DNA of 45,715 nucleotides, taken from the NCBI GenBank assembly GCA_014649155.1, contig BMSM01000040.1, positions 1-45,715 on the forward strand. The letters are read 5' to 3'. This document shows positions 1 to 9,873 of the stretch, piece after piece (position 1 is the stretch's first letter; each line of letters starts with the position of its first letter). The stretch is from Streptomyces griseoviridis. Lineage in GTDB: Bacteria; Actinomycetota; Actinomycetes; Streptomycetales; Streptomycetaceae. The translations under genes and the position numbers were made by a program. The notes under the pieces were generated by a model that had not been told where the DNA came from, did not search any database, and saw only the letters and a program-made list of their open reading frames with translations.

Positions 1-3000
1 ACTGGTCCACCGGCACCGTCCAACTCCTCACCCAACCCCGCCCCTGGCCCCACACCACCCACCCCCGCCGCGCCGCCGTCTCCGCCTTCGGAGCCAGCGG
101 GACCAACGCGCACGTCATCGTCGAAGAGGCACCCGCGCCGCCCGACACCACCGACCACGAGCCCGTCTCCGCCGCCGTCGAGGTGGTCGCCTGGCCCCTC
201 TCGGCACGGACGCCGGCCGCCCTCGCGAAGGCAGCCGGGCGGCTGGCCGACCACATGGCGGCCGCCGAGGACACCGGAGCGGCCCGCACGGCCCGCGCGC
301 TCGCCACCACCCGGGCCCACCTGGACCACCGGGCCGTGGTCGTCGGGGCGGACCGGGAAGAACTGCTGGACGGGCTCCGGGCGCTCGCGGCCGGCGCCTC
401 CCCCGAGTCCGTGGTGACGGGACGGGCGGGGACGGGCAGGCTCGCGTTCGCCTTCTCCGGGCAGGGAAGCCAGCGGCTCGGCATGGGCCGGGAGCTGCAC
501 CGGCGGCTGCCGCCGTTCGCGGAGGCGTTCGACGAGATCTGCGCGGAGCTGGACAAGCACCTCACCGTTCCGCTGCGCGAGGCCGTGTTCGCGGAACCCG
601 GTACGCCCGCCTCCCGGCTGCTCGACACCACCGCGTACACCCAGCCCGCGCTGTTCGCGCTGGAGGTCGCCCTGGCCCGGGTCCTGGCCGGGTGGGGGGT
701 GCGGCCGGACGTCGTGGTGGGGCACTCCATCGGCGGGATCGCCGCGGCGCATGTCGCGGGTGTCCTCTCCCTCACGGACGCGGCCGTACTGGTCACCGCG
801 CGGGGCCGGCTGATGCAGGCCCTGCCCGCCACCGGCGCCATGGTCGCGGTCGGTGTGAGTGAGGAGGCGATACGGCCGTTGCTGGCCGGGCATGAGGACG
901 CCGTGGCCCTCGCCGCCGTCAACGGGCCGGAGTCGGTCGTGCTCTCCGGGGACGAGGACGTGGTGCTCGCCCTCGCGGAGCGACTGCGCGAGCGGGGACA
1001 CCGCACCAAGCGGCTGGCCGTCAGCCACGCCTTCCACTCGCCCCACATCGACGCGATGCTCGACGAGTTCGGGCGGGTGGCGGCCGAGCTGGCGTACACC
1101 GCCCCCGTCGTCCCGGTGGTGTCCGACGTCACCGGTGAGCCCGCCGACCCGGCCGAACTCGCCAGTGCCGCCTACTGGGTCCGGCACGCCCGCGCCGCCG
1201 TCCGGTTCAGCGCCGCCGTGCGCACCCTGGAGAGCACCGGGGTGACGACGGTCCTGGAGCTGGGGTTCGGCGACACCCTCGCCGCGCTGGTGGGGGACAA
1301 CAGCGAGACCGTCGGCGCCGTTCCCGCACTCCGCCGCGGCCAGCCGGAACTGCGGTCGCTGACCGGCGCCCTCGCCCAGGTGTACGTCCGCGGGCACACG
1401 GTCGACTGGCCGGCTCTGTACCCGGCACCCGGCGCGCACCCGCCCCTGCCGACCTACCCGTTCGAGCACCGGCGGTTCTGGCTGGAGCCGGTGCGCACGG
1501 CCGATCTCGGTGCCGTCGGCGCGGACCCGTCGGGGCACCCGCTGCTGGGCGCGGCGGTCGCGCTGCCCGGGTCGGACGGGGTGGTGTTCGCCCACCGCCT
1601 CTCCCCGGCGTCCCATCCGTGGCTCCGTGAGCACGTCGTCGCCGGGGCCGTGGTGGTCCCCGGTGCCGCCCTGGTCGAGGCGGCCGTCCGGGCGGGCGAC
1701 GAGGTCGGGGCGGGCACCGTCGACGAGCTGGTGATCGAGACGCCCGTGGTGCTCCCCGAGGACCGCGGGCTCCAGCTCCGGGTGACCGTGGGCGCGAAGG
1801 ACTCCGACGGGCTGCGGCCGGTGGCCTTCCACTCCCGGCCCGACGGGGCCAGGGACGCCGAGTGGACCCGGCACGCGACCGGATTCCTGTCCAGGACCCC
1901 GGTGACCGGCGCGGAGCTGCGCGACTGGCCGCCCGCCGGGGCGGAGCCGGTGCCGCTGACGGACTTCCACGAGCGGCTGGCGGAGACCGGCCTGGAGCTG
2001 GGTCCGCTGTTCCGGGGGCTGCGGACGGTGTGGGCCGAGGGTGACGAGGTGTTCGCCGAGGCGGAGTTCCCCGGCGACGGTGTGGAGGGTTTCCTGCTGC
2101 ACCCCGCGCTGCTGGACTCGGCGCTCCAGGCGGCGGCCCTCGCCGCGGGGGCCGAGGAACGGGGGACCGTCCTGCCGTTCGCCTGGAAGTCGTTCGCCGT
2201 GCACTCCTCGGGCGCCACAGCGCTGCGGGTGCGGATGCGCACCGGCGACGGCGGTATGGGCCTGGACATCGCGGACGCCACCGGCTCCCCGGTGGCCACG
2301 GTCGGCTCGCTGGCCACCCGGCCGCTGGACCCGGACCGCATCGCGGCGGCCGGCCGCTCCGACGACCGGCTGCTCGCTCTCGACTGGGCCGTGATCCCCC
2401 TGCCGGAGAGCGGGGCCGGGGCGGCCCCGCAGCGCGTCCTCGACCTCACCGGGCCGGTGGCCGGCGGACCCGTGCCGCAGGCGCGCACTCTCGGTGTCCT
2501 CGCCCTGGAGGGCCTCCAGCGGAAGCTGGCCGAGCCCGGCGGCGACCCGCTGGTGGTGCTGACCCGGGACGCCCGGCGGGACCCGGCGGCGGCCACCGTC
2601 TGGGGCCTGGTCCGCTCCGCACAGCTCGAACACCCGGGCGAGTTCGTGCTCGTGGCCGTCGACGACGACTCCCGGGACCTGCTGCCGGGCGCCCTCGCCA
2701 CCGGCGAACCGCAACTGGCGTTGTCCGCGCGCACGCTGCGCGTCCCCAGGCTCTCCCGGGCCGCGGCCCTCCCGCCCGGCCGGGACGGCCGTGCCGGCGG
2801 AGGCCGCCCGCTGGACCCGGCCGGCACCGTACTGATCACCGGTGGCACCGGTGCCCTGGGCGCGCTCGTGGCCCGCCACCTGATCAGCGAACACGGTGCC
2901 CGGCACCTGCTGCTGACGAGCCGGCACGGGCCGAGCGCCCCGGGCGCCTCGGAGCTGCACGCCGAACTCACCGCGCTCGGCACCTCGGTGACCATCGCGT

Positions 3001-4127
3001 GCTGCGACGTCTCCGACCGGCAGGACGTGGCCCGGCTGCTGGCGTCGGTCCCCGCCGAACACCCGCTCACCTGCGTGGTCCACACCGCCGGGGTGCTCGA
3101 CGACGGTGTCGTGTCGGCCCTGACCCCGGGCCGGATGGACACCGTGTTCCTCCCCAAGGCGGAGGGCGCCTGGCACCTGCACGAGCTGACCCGTGGCGCC
3201 GACCTGGCCTCGTTCGTGCTGTTCTCCTCCGCCGCCGGCACGCTCGGCAGCGCCGGCCAGGGCAACTACGCCGCCGCCAACGCGTTCCTCGACGGCCTCG
3301 CCGCGCACCGCGCCGGCCTGGGTCTGCCCGCGGTCTCGGTGGCGTGGGGGCTGTGGGAGCAGGACAGCGAGATGACCCGGTCGCTGCGGGACGGCGCGGG
3401 CTCCCGCGACCGGTACGTCCTCCCGCTCCCGGCGGAGCAGGCGTTGCGCTCGTTCGACGCGGCGGCGTCCGCGGGGGCCCCGGCGGTGCTCGCGGCGAGG
3501 TTCGACCTGGCCGCGGTGAAGCGCTCGCCCGCCGCGCCCGCGGTCCTGCGGGGCCTGGTTCCGCAGGACCGCCCCACGGCACGGCGGGAGCGGGCGCCGG
3601 AGGACTCCTTCGTACGGGAGCTGGAGCGGCTGACCGCCCCGCAGCGGCTGCGCCGGCTGGTCGACCTGGTGCGTACGCAGGCCGCGCACACGATCGGGCA
3701 CGAGGACGCGGACGCCATCGACCGGGAACGGTCGTTCAAGGAGATGGGGTTCGACTCGCTCGCCGCCGTCGAGCTGCGCAACCGGATCGCCACGGCGACC
3801 GGCATCCGGCTCCCGGCCACCCTGATCTTCGACTACCCCAACCCCGCGGTCGTCGCCCGGCAGCTGGCCGAGCGGCTCTTCCCGGAGCCGGTGGACGAGG
3901 AGGAGATCGACGGCCCGCGCGAGGAGCGGCTGCGCGGGGTGCTGGCGTCGGTGTCGCTGGAGCGGCTCCGGGAGCTGGGCCTGCTGTCCGGGCTGCTGCG
4001 GCTGGCGGACGAGACCGACGGGCCGGTGCCCGCCGGCGGCTCCCCGGCCGGGGAGCCGGTGAGCGAGATATCGACCATGAGCGTGGAGAACCTGGTCGCC
4101 AGGGCTCTGGGCGAGCGCGACCACTGA
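1..4127 (+). CDS. Modular type I polyketide synthase, C-terminal part (KS tail-AT-DH-KR-ACP-docking)
   Basis: The frame is open from the left edge, so the N terminus is missing. In order: the ketosynthase tail (SAFGASGTNAHVIVEEAP near 80-135); an acyltransferase (about 450-1330) with GHSIG at 720-734 and HAFH at 1026-1037, the malonyl-CoA-type signature; a dehydratase (about 1530-2330) with an intact HxxxGxxxxP starting at 1632 and the LDSALQ aspartate at 2115; a ketoreductase (about 2815-3390) with GGTGALG, an LDD motif (B-type stereochemistry expected) and the catalytic Tyr at 3267; and an ACP with GFDSL, phosphopantetheine Ser at 3756. There is no enoylreductase, so this module should add two carbons and leave a double bond. 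The last ~80 residues, acidic then helical, look like a C-terminal docking domain that hands the chain to the next gene 26 bp downstream. Confidence 0.96.
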   Translation, partial: WSTGTVQLLTQPRPWPHTTHPRRAAVSAFGASGTNAHVIVEEAPAPPDTTDHEPVSAAVEVVAWPLSARTPAALAKAAGRLADHMAAAEDTGAARTARALATTRAHLDHRAVVVGADREELLDGLRALAAGASPESVVTGRAGTGRLAFAFSGQGSQRLGMGRELHRRLPPFAEAFDEICAELDKHLTVPLREAVFAEPGTPASRLLDTTAYTQPALFALEVALARVLAGWGVRPDVVVGHSIGGIAAAHVAGVLSLTDAAVLVTARGRLMQALPATGAMVAVGVSEEAIRPLLAGHEDAVALAAVNGPESVVLSGDEDVVLALAERLRERGHRTKRLAVSHAFHSPHIDAMLDEFGRVAAELAYTAPVVPVVSDVTGEPADPAELASAAYWVRHARAAVRFSAAVRTLESTGVTTVLELGFGDTLAALVGDNSETVGAVPALRRGQPELRSLTGALAQVYVRGHTVDWPALYPAPGAHPPLPTYPFEHRRFWLEPVRTADLGAVGADPSGHPLLGAAVALPGSDGVVFAHRLSPASHPWLREHVVAGAVVVPGAALVEAAVRAGDEVGAGTVDELVIETPVVLPEDRGLQLRVTVGAKDSDGLRPVAFHSRPDGARDAEWTRHATGFLSRTPVTGAELRDWPPAGAEPVPLTDFHERLAETGLELGPLFRGLRTVWAEGDEVFAEAEFPGDGVEGFLLHPALLDSALQAAALAAGAEERGTVLPFAWKSFAVHSSGATALRVRMRTGDGGMGLDIADATGSPVATVGSLATRPLDPDRIAAAGRSDDRLLALDWAVIPLPESGAGAAPQRVLDLTGPVAGGPVPQARTLGVLALEGLQRKLAEPGGDPLVVLTRDARRDPAAATVWGLVRSAQLEHPGEFVLVAVDDDSRDLLPGALATGEPQLALSARTLRVPRLSRAAALPPGRDGRAGGGRPLDPAGTVLITGGTGALGALVARHLISEHGARHLLLTSRHGPSAPGASELHAELTALGTSVTIACCDVSDRQDVARLLASVPAEHPLTCVVHTAGVLDDGVVSALTPGRMDTVFLPKAEGAWHLHELTRGADLASFVLFSSAAGTLGSAGQGNYAAANAFLDGLAAHRAGLGLPAVSVAWGLWEQDSEMTRSLRDGAGSRDRYVLPLPAEQALRSFDAAASAGAPAVLAARFDLAAVKRSPAAPAVLRGLVPQDRPTARRERAPEDSFVRELERLTAPQRLRRLVDLVRTQAAHTIGHEDADAIDRERSFKEMGFDSLAAVELRNRIATATGIRLPATLIFDYPNPAVVARQLAERLFPEPVDEEEIDGPREERLRGVLASVSLERLRELGLLSGLLRLADETDGPVPAGGSPAGEPVSEISTMSVENLVARALGERDH

Positions 4128-4153
4128 CGGTCATCGACGATGCGGAGAAAAGC

Positions 4154-7100
4154 ATGAGCACGCACGACAACACGGTCGTCGAGGCACTGCGCGCGTCCCT
4201 CCTGGAGAACGAGCGGCTGCGCCGGGAACTCACGGCGGCCACCGATCGGGCCGGCGAGCCCATCGCGATCGTGGGCATGGTGTGCCGGCTGCCCGGCGGC
4301 GTCCGTTCCCCGGAGGACCTGTGGGAACTGCTGGAGCGGGGCGGTGACGGCATCACCCCCTTCCCCGACGACCGCGGGTGGGACGTGGAACGCCTCTACG
4401 ACCCGTCGCCGGACGCCCCCGGCAAGAGCTACGTCCGCGAGGGGGGGTTCCTGCACGACGCCGGTGACTTCGACGCCAGGTTCTTCGGCATCTCCCCACG
4501 GGAGGCGTTGTCGACCGACCCGCAGCAGCGGCTGTTCCTGGAGGCGACGTGGGAGGTGTGCGAGCGGGCCGGTATCGACGCGCACTCCCTGCGCGGCAGC
4601 AACACGGGCGTGTTCGCGGGCGTCATGTACCACGACTACGGGACCGGGCTCGCGAGCACCCCGGCCGAGGTCGAGGGGTTCCAGGGCGCCGGTGTGGCCG
4701 GCAGCCTGGTCTCGGGCCGGACCTCGTACTGCTTCGGTTTCGAGGGGCCGTCCGTGACGGTCGACACCGCGTGTTCGTCGTCGCTGGTGGCGGTGCACCT
4801 GGCCGCCCAGTCGCTGCGCGCGGGCGAGTGCGACCTGGCGCTGGCCGGCGGTGTGGCGGTCATGGCCCAGCCGAACACCTTCGTGGAGTTCTCCCGGCAG
4901 CGCGGGCTGTCACCCGACGGGCGGTGCAAGGCGTTCGCCGCCGCTGCCGACGGTACGGGGTGGTCCGAGGGCCTGTCCCTGCTGCTGCTGGAACGGCTCT
5001 CCGACGCGCGGCGGAACCACCATCCCGTCCTGGCCGTCGTCCGGGGCAGCGCGGTGAACTCGGACGGCGCGTCCAACGGCCTGACCGCGCCCAACGGACC
5101 GTCCCAGGAACGGGTGATCAAGCGGGCCCTGGCCGCGGCGGGCCTCACCGTCGCGGACGTCGACGCGGTCGAGGCGCACGGCACCGGCACCAGGCTGGGC
5201 GACCCCATCGAGGCCCAGGCCCTGATCAACACCTACGGGCGGGGGCGGAGCCCCGAGCGGCCGCTGTGGCTGGGCTCCCTGAAGTCCAACGTCGGCCACA
5301 CCCAGGCCGCCGCCGGGGTCGCCGGCATCATCAAGACCGTACTGGCGATGCGCCACGGCACACTGCCGCGGACCCTGCACGTCGACGAGCCGACCCCGCA
5401 TGTCGACTGGTCGGCGGGGACCGTGCGGCTGCTGAGCGAGGCGCGGCCCTGGCCTCGTACCGGACGGGCCCGGCGCGCCGCCGTGTCGGCGTTCGGCGTC
5501 AGCGGGACCAACGCGCACATCGTCATCGAACAGGCCCCGCCCGCTCCCGGCGCGGGCGAGGACACGGGGCCGGCCCCGGAACGGGACGACACCCCGGTGC
5601 CCTGGGTGCTCTCGGCGCGGACACCGACCGCGCTGGCCGCCCGTGCGGAGCAGTTGGTGCGGCACGTGGAGGCGCACCCGGAGCTGGACACCGCGGCCCT
5701 CGGCCGTGCGCTGGCGACGACCAGGGCCGGGCTGGAGCACCGGGCCGTGCTCGTCGGCGGCGACCGTGCGGAACTGCTCGCCGCCGCCCGGCGTGTCGGG
5801 GAGGGCAAACCGTCGCCGCGTGCGGTGACCGGCAAGGCGGTGCCCGGCCCGCTCGCGTTCCTCTTCTCCGGCCAGGGCAGTCAGCGTCCCGGCATGGGCC
5901 GTGAACTGTACGACGCCTTCCCGGTGTTCGCCGCGGCCTTCGACGAGGTGTGCGAGGAACTGGACGCCCGGCTGCCGCGGCCGGTCCGCGAGGTGGTGCT
6001 CGCGGACCCGGCCTCCGAGCGGGCCGCGCTGCTGGACCGGACGGAGTTCACCCAGCCGGCCCTGTTCGCCTTCGAGGTGGCTCTCGTACGGCTGCTGGCC
6101 TCGTGGGGGATCGAGCCGGACATCGTCGCCGGGCATTCCATCGGGGAACTGGTCGCCGCGCAGGTGGCCGGGATGCTGTCGCTGAGCGACGCGGCGGCCC
6201 TGGTGGCGGCCCGCGCACGGCTGATGCAGGCGTTGCCGGCCGGCGGGGCCATGGTGGCCGTGGCCATCGGCGCCGAGCAGGCCGCGGAGGTACTGGCCGG
6301 CCACGAGCACGAGATGAGTATCGCCGCGGTCAACGGACCGGCCTCGGTGGTGCTGTCGGGGGTGGAGGAGCCCCTGCTCGCCCTCGTCGAGCGGCTGCGC
6401 GCCGACGGCCACCGCACCAAGCGGCTCCGTGTCAGCCACGCCTTCCACTCCCCGCTCATGGAACCCATGCGGGAGGAGTTCACCCGGGTGGCGCGTGAAC
6501 TGTCCTTCGGCGCGCCGCGCATTCCGCTGGTCTCCAACGTCACGGGACGGCTGGTGGAACCGGGTGAGCCCACCGCGCCGGAGTACTGGGCCCGCCACGT
6601 GCGGGCGACCGTCCAGTTCGACACCACCGTGCGCACTCTGGAGGCCGAGGGCGTCCGCACGTTCCTGGAAGTGGGACCCGCGGACACGCTCACCGCCATG
6701 GTCCAGGAGAGCCTGACCGGGCTCGGCGACGCGATCCCCGCCCTGCGGCGCGGACAGTCCGAGACCTTGTCCCTGCTCACGGCGCTGGGACGGCTGCACG
6801 TGCGCGGCCACGACCTCGCCGTCGCGCCGAACCGCGACCACATTCCCCTGCCCACCTACCCGTTCGAACGCAAGCGCTACTGGCTGGAGAGGACCGTCAT
6901 GCCCCAGGAAGACCTGGCCGTCACCCCGCAGGAACCGGAGGAGGAGGACGCAGTGGAGACGCCGGAGCAGACCCTGGTGGACCGGCTGTCCGAGCGCCCC
7001 GCCGAGGAACGCAGGAAGGAGCTGACCCAACTCGTCATCGAGCTGGCGGCCGCCGCGCTGGGCCACGAGACGACGGACGAGTTCGACGAGGAGACCGGAT

Positions 7101-7264
7101 TCTTCGATGTCGGGTTCAGCTCGCTGACCGCGGTGGAGGTCCGCAACCGGATCAACGACCTGTGCGGTCTGGAGACGACCCCGATGCTGCTGTTCGACCA
7201 CCCGACCCCCGCCATGCTCGCCGAGCACCTGGACGAGCTTCTCTTCACCCCGCAGAACACCTGA
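4154..7264 (+). CDS. Terminal type I PKS module (docking-KS-AT-ACP)
   Basis: 1036 residues. The ATG at 4154 follows a GCGGAGAAA ribosome site. A short coiled N-terminal docking helix (about 1-33) precedes the ketosynthase, which has Cys207 in DTACSSS, EAHGTGT and KSNVGHT and so looks active. The AT has GHSIG at 660-664 and HAFH at 762-765, the malonyl-type signature. The C terminus is an ACP. Its carrier motif is GFSSL (987-991) instead of the usual GxDSL, so the Asp before the phosphopantetheine Ser990 is replaced by Ser. There are no KR, DH or ER domains, so the last extension should leave a beta-keto group next to the carbonyl taken by the amide synthase 19 bp downstream. The position immediately before that synthase marks it as the final module of the assembly line. 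Confidence 0.96.
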   Translation: MSTHDNTVVEALRASLLENERLRRELTAATDRAGEPIAIVGMVCRLPGGVRSPEDLWELLERGGDGITPFPDDRGWDVERLYDPSPDAPGKSYVREGGFLHDAGDFDARFFGISPREALSTDPQQRLFLEATWEVCERAGIDAHSLRGSNTGVFAGVMYHDYGTGLASTPAEVEGFQGAGVAGSLVSGRTSYCFGFEGPSVTVDTACSSSLVAVHLAAQSLRAGECDLALAGGVAVMAQPNTFVEFSRQRGLSPDGRCKAFAAAADGTGWSEGLSLLLLERLSDARRNHHPVLAVVRGSAVNSDGASNGLTAPNGPSQERVIKRALAAAGLTVADVDAVEAHGTGTRLGDPIEAQALINTYGRGRSPERPLWLGSLKSNVGHTQAAAGVAGIIKTVLAMRHGTLPRTLHVDEPTPHVDWSAGTVRLLSEARPWPRTGRARRAAVSAFGVSGTNAHIVIEQAPPAPGAGEDTGPAPERDDTPVPWVLSARTPTALAARAEQLVRHVEAHPELDTAALGRALATTRAGLEHRAVLVGGDRAELLAAARRVGEGKPSPRAVTGKAVPGPLAFLFSGQGSQRPGMGRELYDAFPVFAAAFDEVCEELDARLPRPVREVVLADPASERAALLDRTEFTQPALFAFEVALVRLLASWGIEPDIVAGHSIGELVAAQVAGMLSLSDAAALVAARARLMQALPAGGAMVAVAIGAEQAAEVLAGHEHEMSIAAVNGPASVVLSGVEEPLLALVERLRADGHRTKRLRVSHAFHSPLMEPMREEFTRVARELSFGAPRIPLVSNVTGRLVEPGEPTAPEYWARHVRATVQFDTTVRTLEAEGVRTFLEVGPADTLTAMVQESLTGLGDAIPALRRGQSETLSLLTALGRLHVRGHDLAVAPNRDHIPLPTYPFERKRYWLERTVMPQEDLAVTPQEPEEEDAVETPEQTLVDRLSERPAEERRKELTQLVIELAAAALGHETTDEFDEETGFFDVGFSSLTAVEVRNRINDLCGLETTPMLLFDHPTPAMLAEHLDELLFTPQNT

Positions 7265-7283
7265 CCCGGAGGCGGAACCAGAC

Positions 7284-8072
7284 ATGTTCGTACTCGACAC
7301 CTACCTGAAGCACCTCGGCTACACGGGCTCGCTGGAGCCGACCGCCCAGACCCTGCGCGAGCTGCACAAGAGGCACATGATGACGGTGCCGTTCGACAAT
7401 TCCCGCAACGCCCCCAAGGGGCTGGCGATCTGGGACGACGTGGACGCCGGGGCGGACGTGTTCTTCGACGCGCTCATCACGGAGCGCCGGGGCGGGATCT
7501 GCCACGAGCACAGCGGTCTCTTCCGCGCGGTCCTCACCGAGCTGGGGTACGACGTGACGGTCATCTCCTCGGGCGTGCGCGGCGCCAACGGGGAGTTCGG
7601 TCCCGACCTGGAGCACATGCTGAACCTCGTACGCGTCGGCGACGAACTCTGGCTCGCCGACGTCGGCTTCGCCGGCCCGTCGTTCATCGAGCCGGTCCGG
7701 GTGTCCGAGGAGGTGCAGACCCAGTTCGGCTTCGACTACCGCGTCCTGGAGGACGGCGCCCACCTGGTGCTGGAGCGGCGGACCGCGGGCGGCGAATGGC
7801 TGGCCGTGTACCGCTTCACCACGACCGAACGCGAACTGGCGGAGTGGAAGGCCATATCCAGCGGCGAGAACGACGACCCGTTCTGGCACTGGGCGGGCGA
7901 GATGATCGCGGCGGGCACCCTGATCTACGGCCGCGCCTACGAGACCGGCCAGCTCCTGCTGGTCGGGCGGCGCTACCTCAAGGCGGAGAACGGCCGGGAC
8001 GAGACGCGGGTACTGGCGAAGAACGACGAGTACCAGGCGGTCATCCGGCACGTCCTGCTCCAGGACGCCTGA
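7284..8072 (+). CDS. Amide synthase (arylamine N-acetyltransferase family), ansamycin chain release
   Basis: 262 residues, the usual length for the family. The NAT catalytic triad is visible: Cys73 in RRGGICHEH, His111 in LEHMLNLV and Asp126 in LADVGFAG, at the same spacing as in RifF. In ansamycin pathways this enzyme takes the finished polyketide from the last ACP and joins it to the arylamine nitrogen of the starter (usually 3-amino-5-hydroxybenzoate), closing the macrolactam. Its place directly after a terminal KS-AT-ACP module supports that role over xenobiotic acetylation. GGAGG at 7268-7272 precedes the ATG. It forms an operon with the PKS genes and the following monooxygenase (14 bp gap). 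The product class (ansamycin) is inferred from this gene and its position. Confidence 0.93.
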   Translation: MFVLDTYLKHLGYTGSLEPTAQTLRELHKRHMMTVPFDNSRNAPKGLAIWDDVDAGADVFFDALITERRGGICHEHSGLFRAVLTELGYDVTVISSGVRGANGEFGPDLEHMLNLVRVGDELWLADVGFAGPSFIEPVRVSEEVQTQFGFDYRVLEDGAHLVLERRTAGGEWLAVYRFTTTERELAEWKAISSGENDDPFWHWAGEMIAAGTLIYGRAYETGQLLLVGRRYLKAENGRDETRVLAKNDEYQAVIRHVLLQDA

Positions 8073-8086
8073 GGGGTGAGCTGACC

Positions 8087-9685
8087 ATGGACGTGGAAAC
8101 GGACGTGCTGATCGTCGGCGACGGCCCCGTGGGGCAGACGCTGGCGATCCTGATGGCCCAGCGGGGCTGGCAGGTCACCGTGGTGGACCGCTGGCCCGAG
8201 CCGTACACGCTGTCGCGGGCCGTGGCCTTCGACAGCGAGGCGGCCCGCACCCTGGCCACGCTGGGCCTCAGCGAGTACATCGCCACGGAGACCGAGCCCT
8301 CGGGCCGGTACGTGTGGCAGAACGCGGACGGACAGATCCTGCTGGACATCCAGGGATCGCCCACCGGCTGGTGCCACTGGCCCGACTCCAGTTCGATGTT
8401 CCAGCCCGGGTTGGAGAGTGCGCTGTCCGCCCGCGGCGCGCGACTGCCGACCCTGCGGGTCCTGCGCGGGCTGGAGGCGGTCGAGGCCACCGACCACGGC
8501 GGCCATGTCGAGCTGACCTGTGTGGACCGGGCGGGCGAACGGCGGGTGCTGTCGGCCCGCTGGCTCGTCGGCTGCGACGGGGCGAACAGCTTCGTCCGCG
8601 AGTGCATCGGCCCCGCCATGCGCGACCTGGGCTTCTCGCACGACTGGCTGATCTGCGACGTCGTGCTGCACCAGCCCCGCGCCTTCGACCCCAACAACCT
8701 CCAGATCTGTGACCCGGCCCGGCCCCGGACCGCGGCCTCCGCCGGACCGGGCCACCGGCGCTGGGAATTCATGCGGCTCGAGGACGAGCCGATCGAGGAA
8801 CTCGACACCGAGGAGAGCGCCTGGCGGCTGCTGAAGACCTTCGATCTCAGCCCGGACAACGCCACCCTGTTGCGCCACGCCGTCTACACCTTCCAGGCCC
8901 GGTGGGCGGAGCAGTGGAGAGCGGGCCGCATGCTGATCGCGGGGGACGCGGCCCACGTCATGCCGCCGTTCGCCGGTCAGGGCATGTGCTCGGGCATCCG
9001 GGACGCGGCGAACCTGTCCTGGAAGCTGGACCTGGTGCTGCGTGGCAAGGCCGGCGACCACGTCCTGGACACCTACGTCGCCGAGCGCGCCCAGCACGTG
9101 CGGCACGGCGTGCGGATGTCGGTGGACCTCGGGAAGGTGATCTGCCAGCTCGATCCGGTCGCGGCCGCCGACCGCGACGTGGCCATGATGGCCGCGCGGG
9201 AACGCGGAGTGGGCAAGGGCGCCCCCCAGGCCCCGGTGCACCCGCTGCGGACGGGGCTGCTGCAACGCGGCGGCGGGGCGGCCGGCGGGCGGTTGGCCGG
9301 GCGGCTCAGCCCCCAGGGCCGGGTGCGGCGGGGCACCGAGACCGGGCTGTTCGATGACATCGTCGGAACCGGCTTCGTCCTCCTCTGCGCCGAGGACCCC
9401 CGCCGTCACCTCGACGCGCGCACCGAGGAGACGCTGAAGGAACTGGACGTACGACTGGTCACGGTCGTCCCCGACGACGCCCCGTCCGGCGCCGCGGACC
9501 CGGACGTCGTGGCCGACACCGATCGCCTGTACCTGCCGTATCTCGCCGAGGCGGGGGCCCGCGCGGTACTGGTCCGGCCCGACCACTACGTGTACGGCCA
9601 GGTCGTGGCGGACGAGGACTACGTGGCTCTCTTCGACGATCTGCGGCAGCGGTTGTCGGCCCCGGCCCCCGTGCCGGCCGCCTGA
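8087..9685 (+). CDS. FAD-dependent aromatic monooxygenase (MhpA-like)
   Basis: 532 residues, class A flavoprotein hydroxylase. The N terminus has the FAD-binding GDGPVG (residues 11-16) in a Rossmann fold, followed by the DG motif (GCDGAN, about 163-168) and the GD motif GDAAHVMPPFAGQGM (about 286-300). A C-terminal thioredoxin-like domain without recognisable catalytic cysteines completes the family layout. Relatives hydroxylate phenolic rings; in rifamycin- and naphthomycin-type clusters such an enzyme is thought to act during naphthalene/naphthoquinone ring formation. Start: ATG 8087 with GAGGGG overlapping the stop of the amide synthase. The adjacent position supports a role on the same product. 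An alternative is a late tailoring hydroxylation. It is the last gene of the operon. Confidence 0.9.
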   Translation: MDVETDVLIVGDGPVGQTLAILMAQRGWQVTVVDRWPEPYTLSRAVAFDSEAARTLATLGLSEYIATETEPSGRYVWQNADGQILLDIQGSPTGWCHWPDSSSMFQPGLESALSARGARLPTLRVLRGLEAVEATDHGGHVELTCVDRAGERRVLSARWLVGCDGANSFVRECIGPAMRDLGFSHDWLICDVVLHQPRAFDPNNLQICDPARPRTAASAGPGHRRWEFMRLEDEPIEELDTEESAWRLLKTFDLSPDNATLLRHAVYTFQARWAEQWRAGRMLIAGDAAHVMPPFAGQGMCSGIRDAANLSWKLDLVLRGKAGDHVLDTYVAERAQHVRHGVRMSVDLGKVICQLDPVAAADRDVAMMAARERGVGKGAPQAPVHPLRTGLLQRGGGAAGGRLAGRLSPQGRVRRGTETGLFDDIVGTGFVLLCAEDPRRHLDARTEETLKELDVRLVTVVPDDAPSGAADPDVVADTDRLYLPYLAEAGARAVLVRPDHYVYGQVVADEDYVALFDDLRQRLSAPAPVPAA

Positions 9686-9698
9686 GGGAAGGCACGGA

Positions 9699-9729
9699 CC
9701 GGCGGCCCCGCGGAACCCGGGGCCGCCGG
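9699..9729. terminator. Strong hairpin ending the PKS operon
   Basis: Perfect 11-bp inverted repeat (arms 9699-9709 and 9719-9729, CCGGCGGCCCC and its complement) with a 9-base loop, 13 bp after the monooxygenase stop. There is no U-tract, as is common for actinomycete terminators. Confidence 0.65.
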
Positions 9730-9873
9730 CGGCCCGCGCCGGAGCGGGCTGTCGCCCCGCCGCGCCACGGAGTGCCGGACAGGTGCCGGACATCCGTACG
9801 GACGGGGGCACCCGCGCGGGGCCGTACGAGTGATCGTGACTCGATGGGACGCGGCCCCGGGACGCCGCGCCTC

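Noticed and set aside
1454..3265. Long minus-strand open frame (603 codons) opposite the PKS
   Set aside because: The plus strand here is a clear PKS with ordered active sites. The antisense frame is Ser/Arg/Pro-rich without motifs and arises from GC-rich codon bias.
4910..7300. Minus-strand open frame of 796 codons opposite the terminal PKS module
   Set aside because: Low-complexity His/Gly/Arg-rich translation, no motif; shadow of the KS-AT-ACP gene.
7973..9811. Minus-strand 612-codon frame over the monooxygenase
   Set aside because: Mirrors the FAD-enzyme gene; no motif and no ribosome site.
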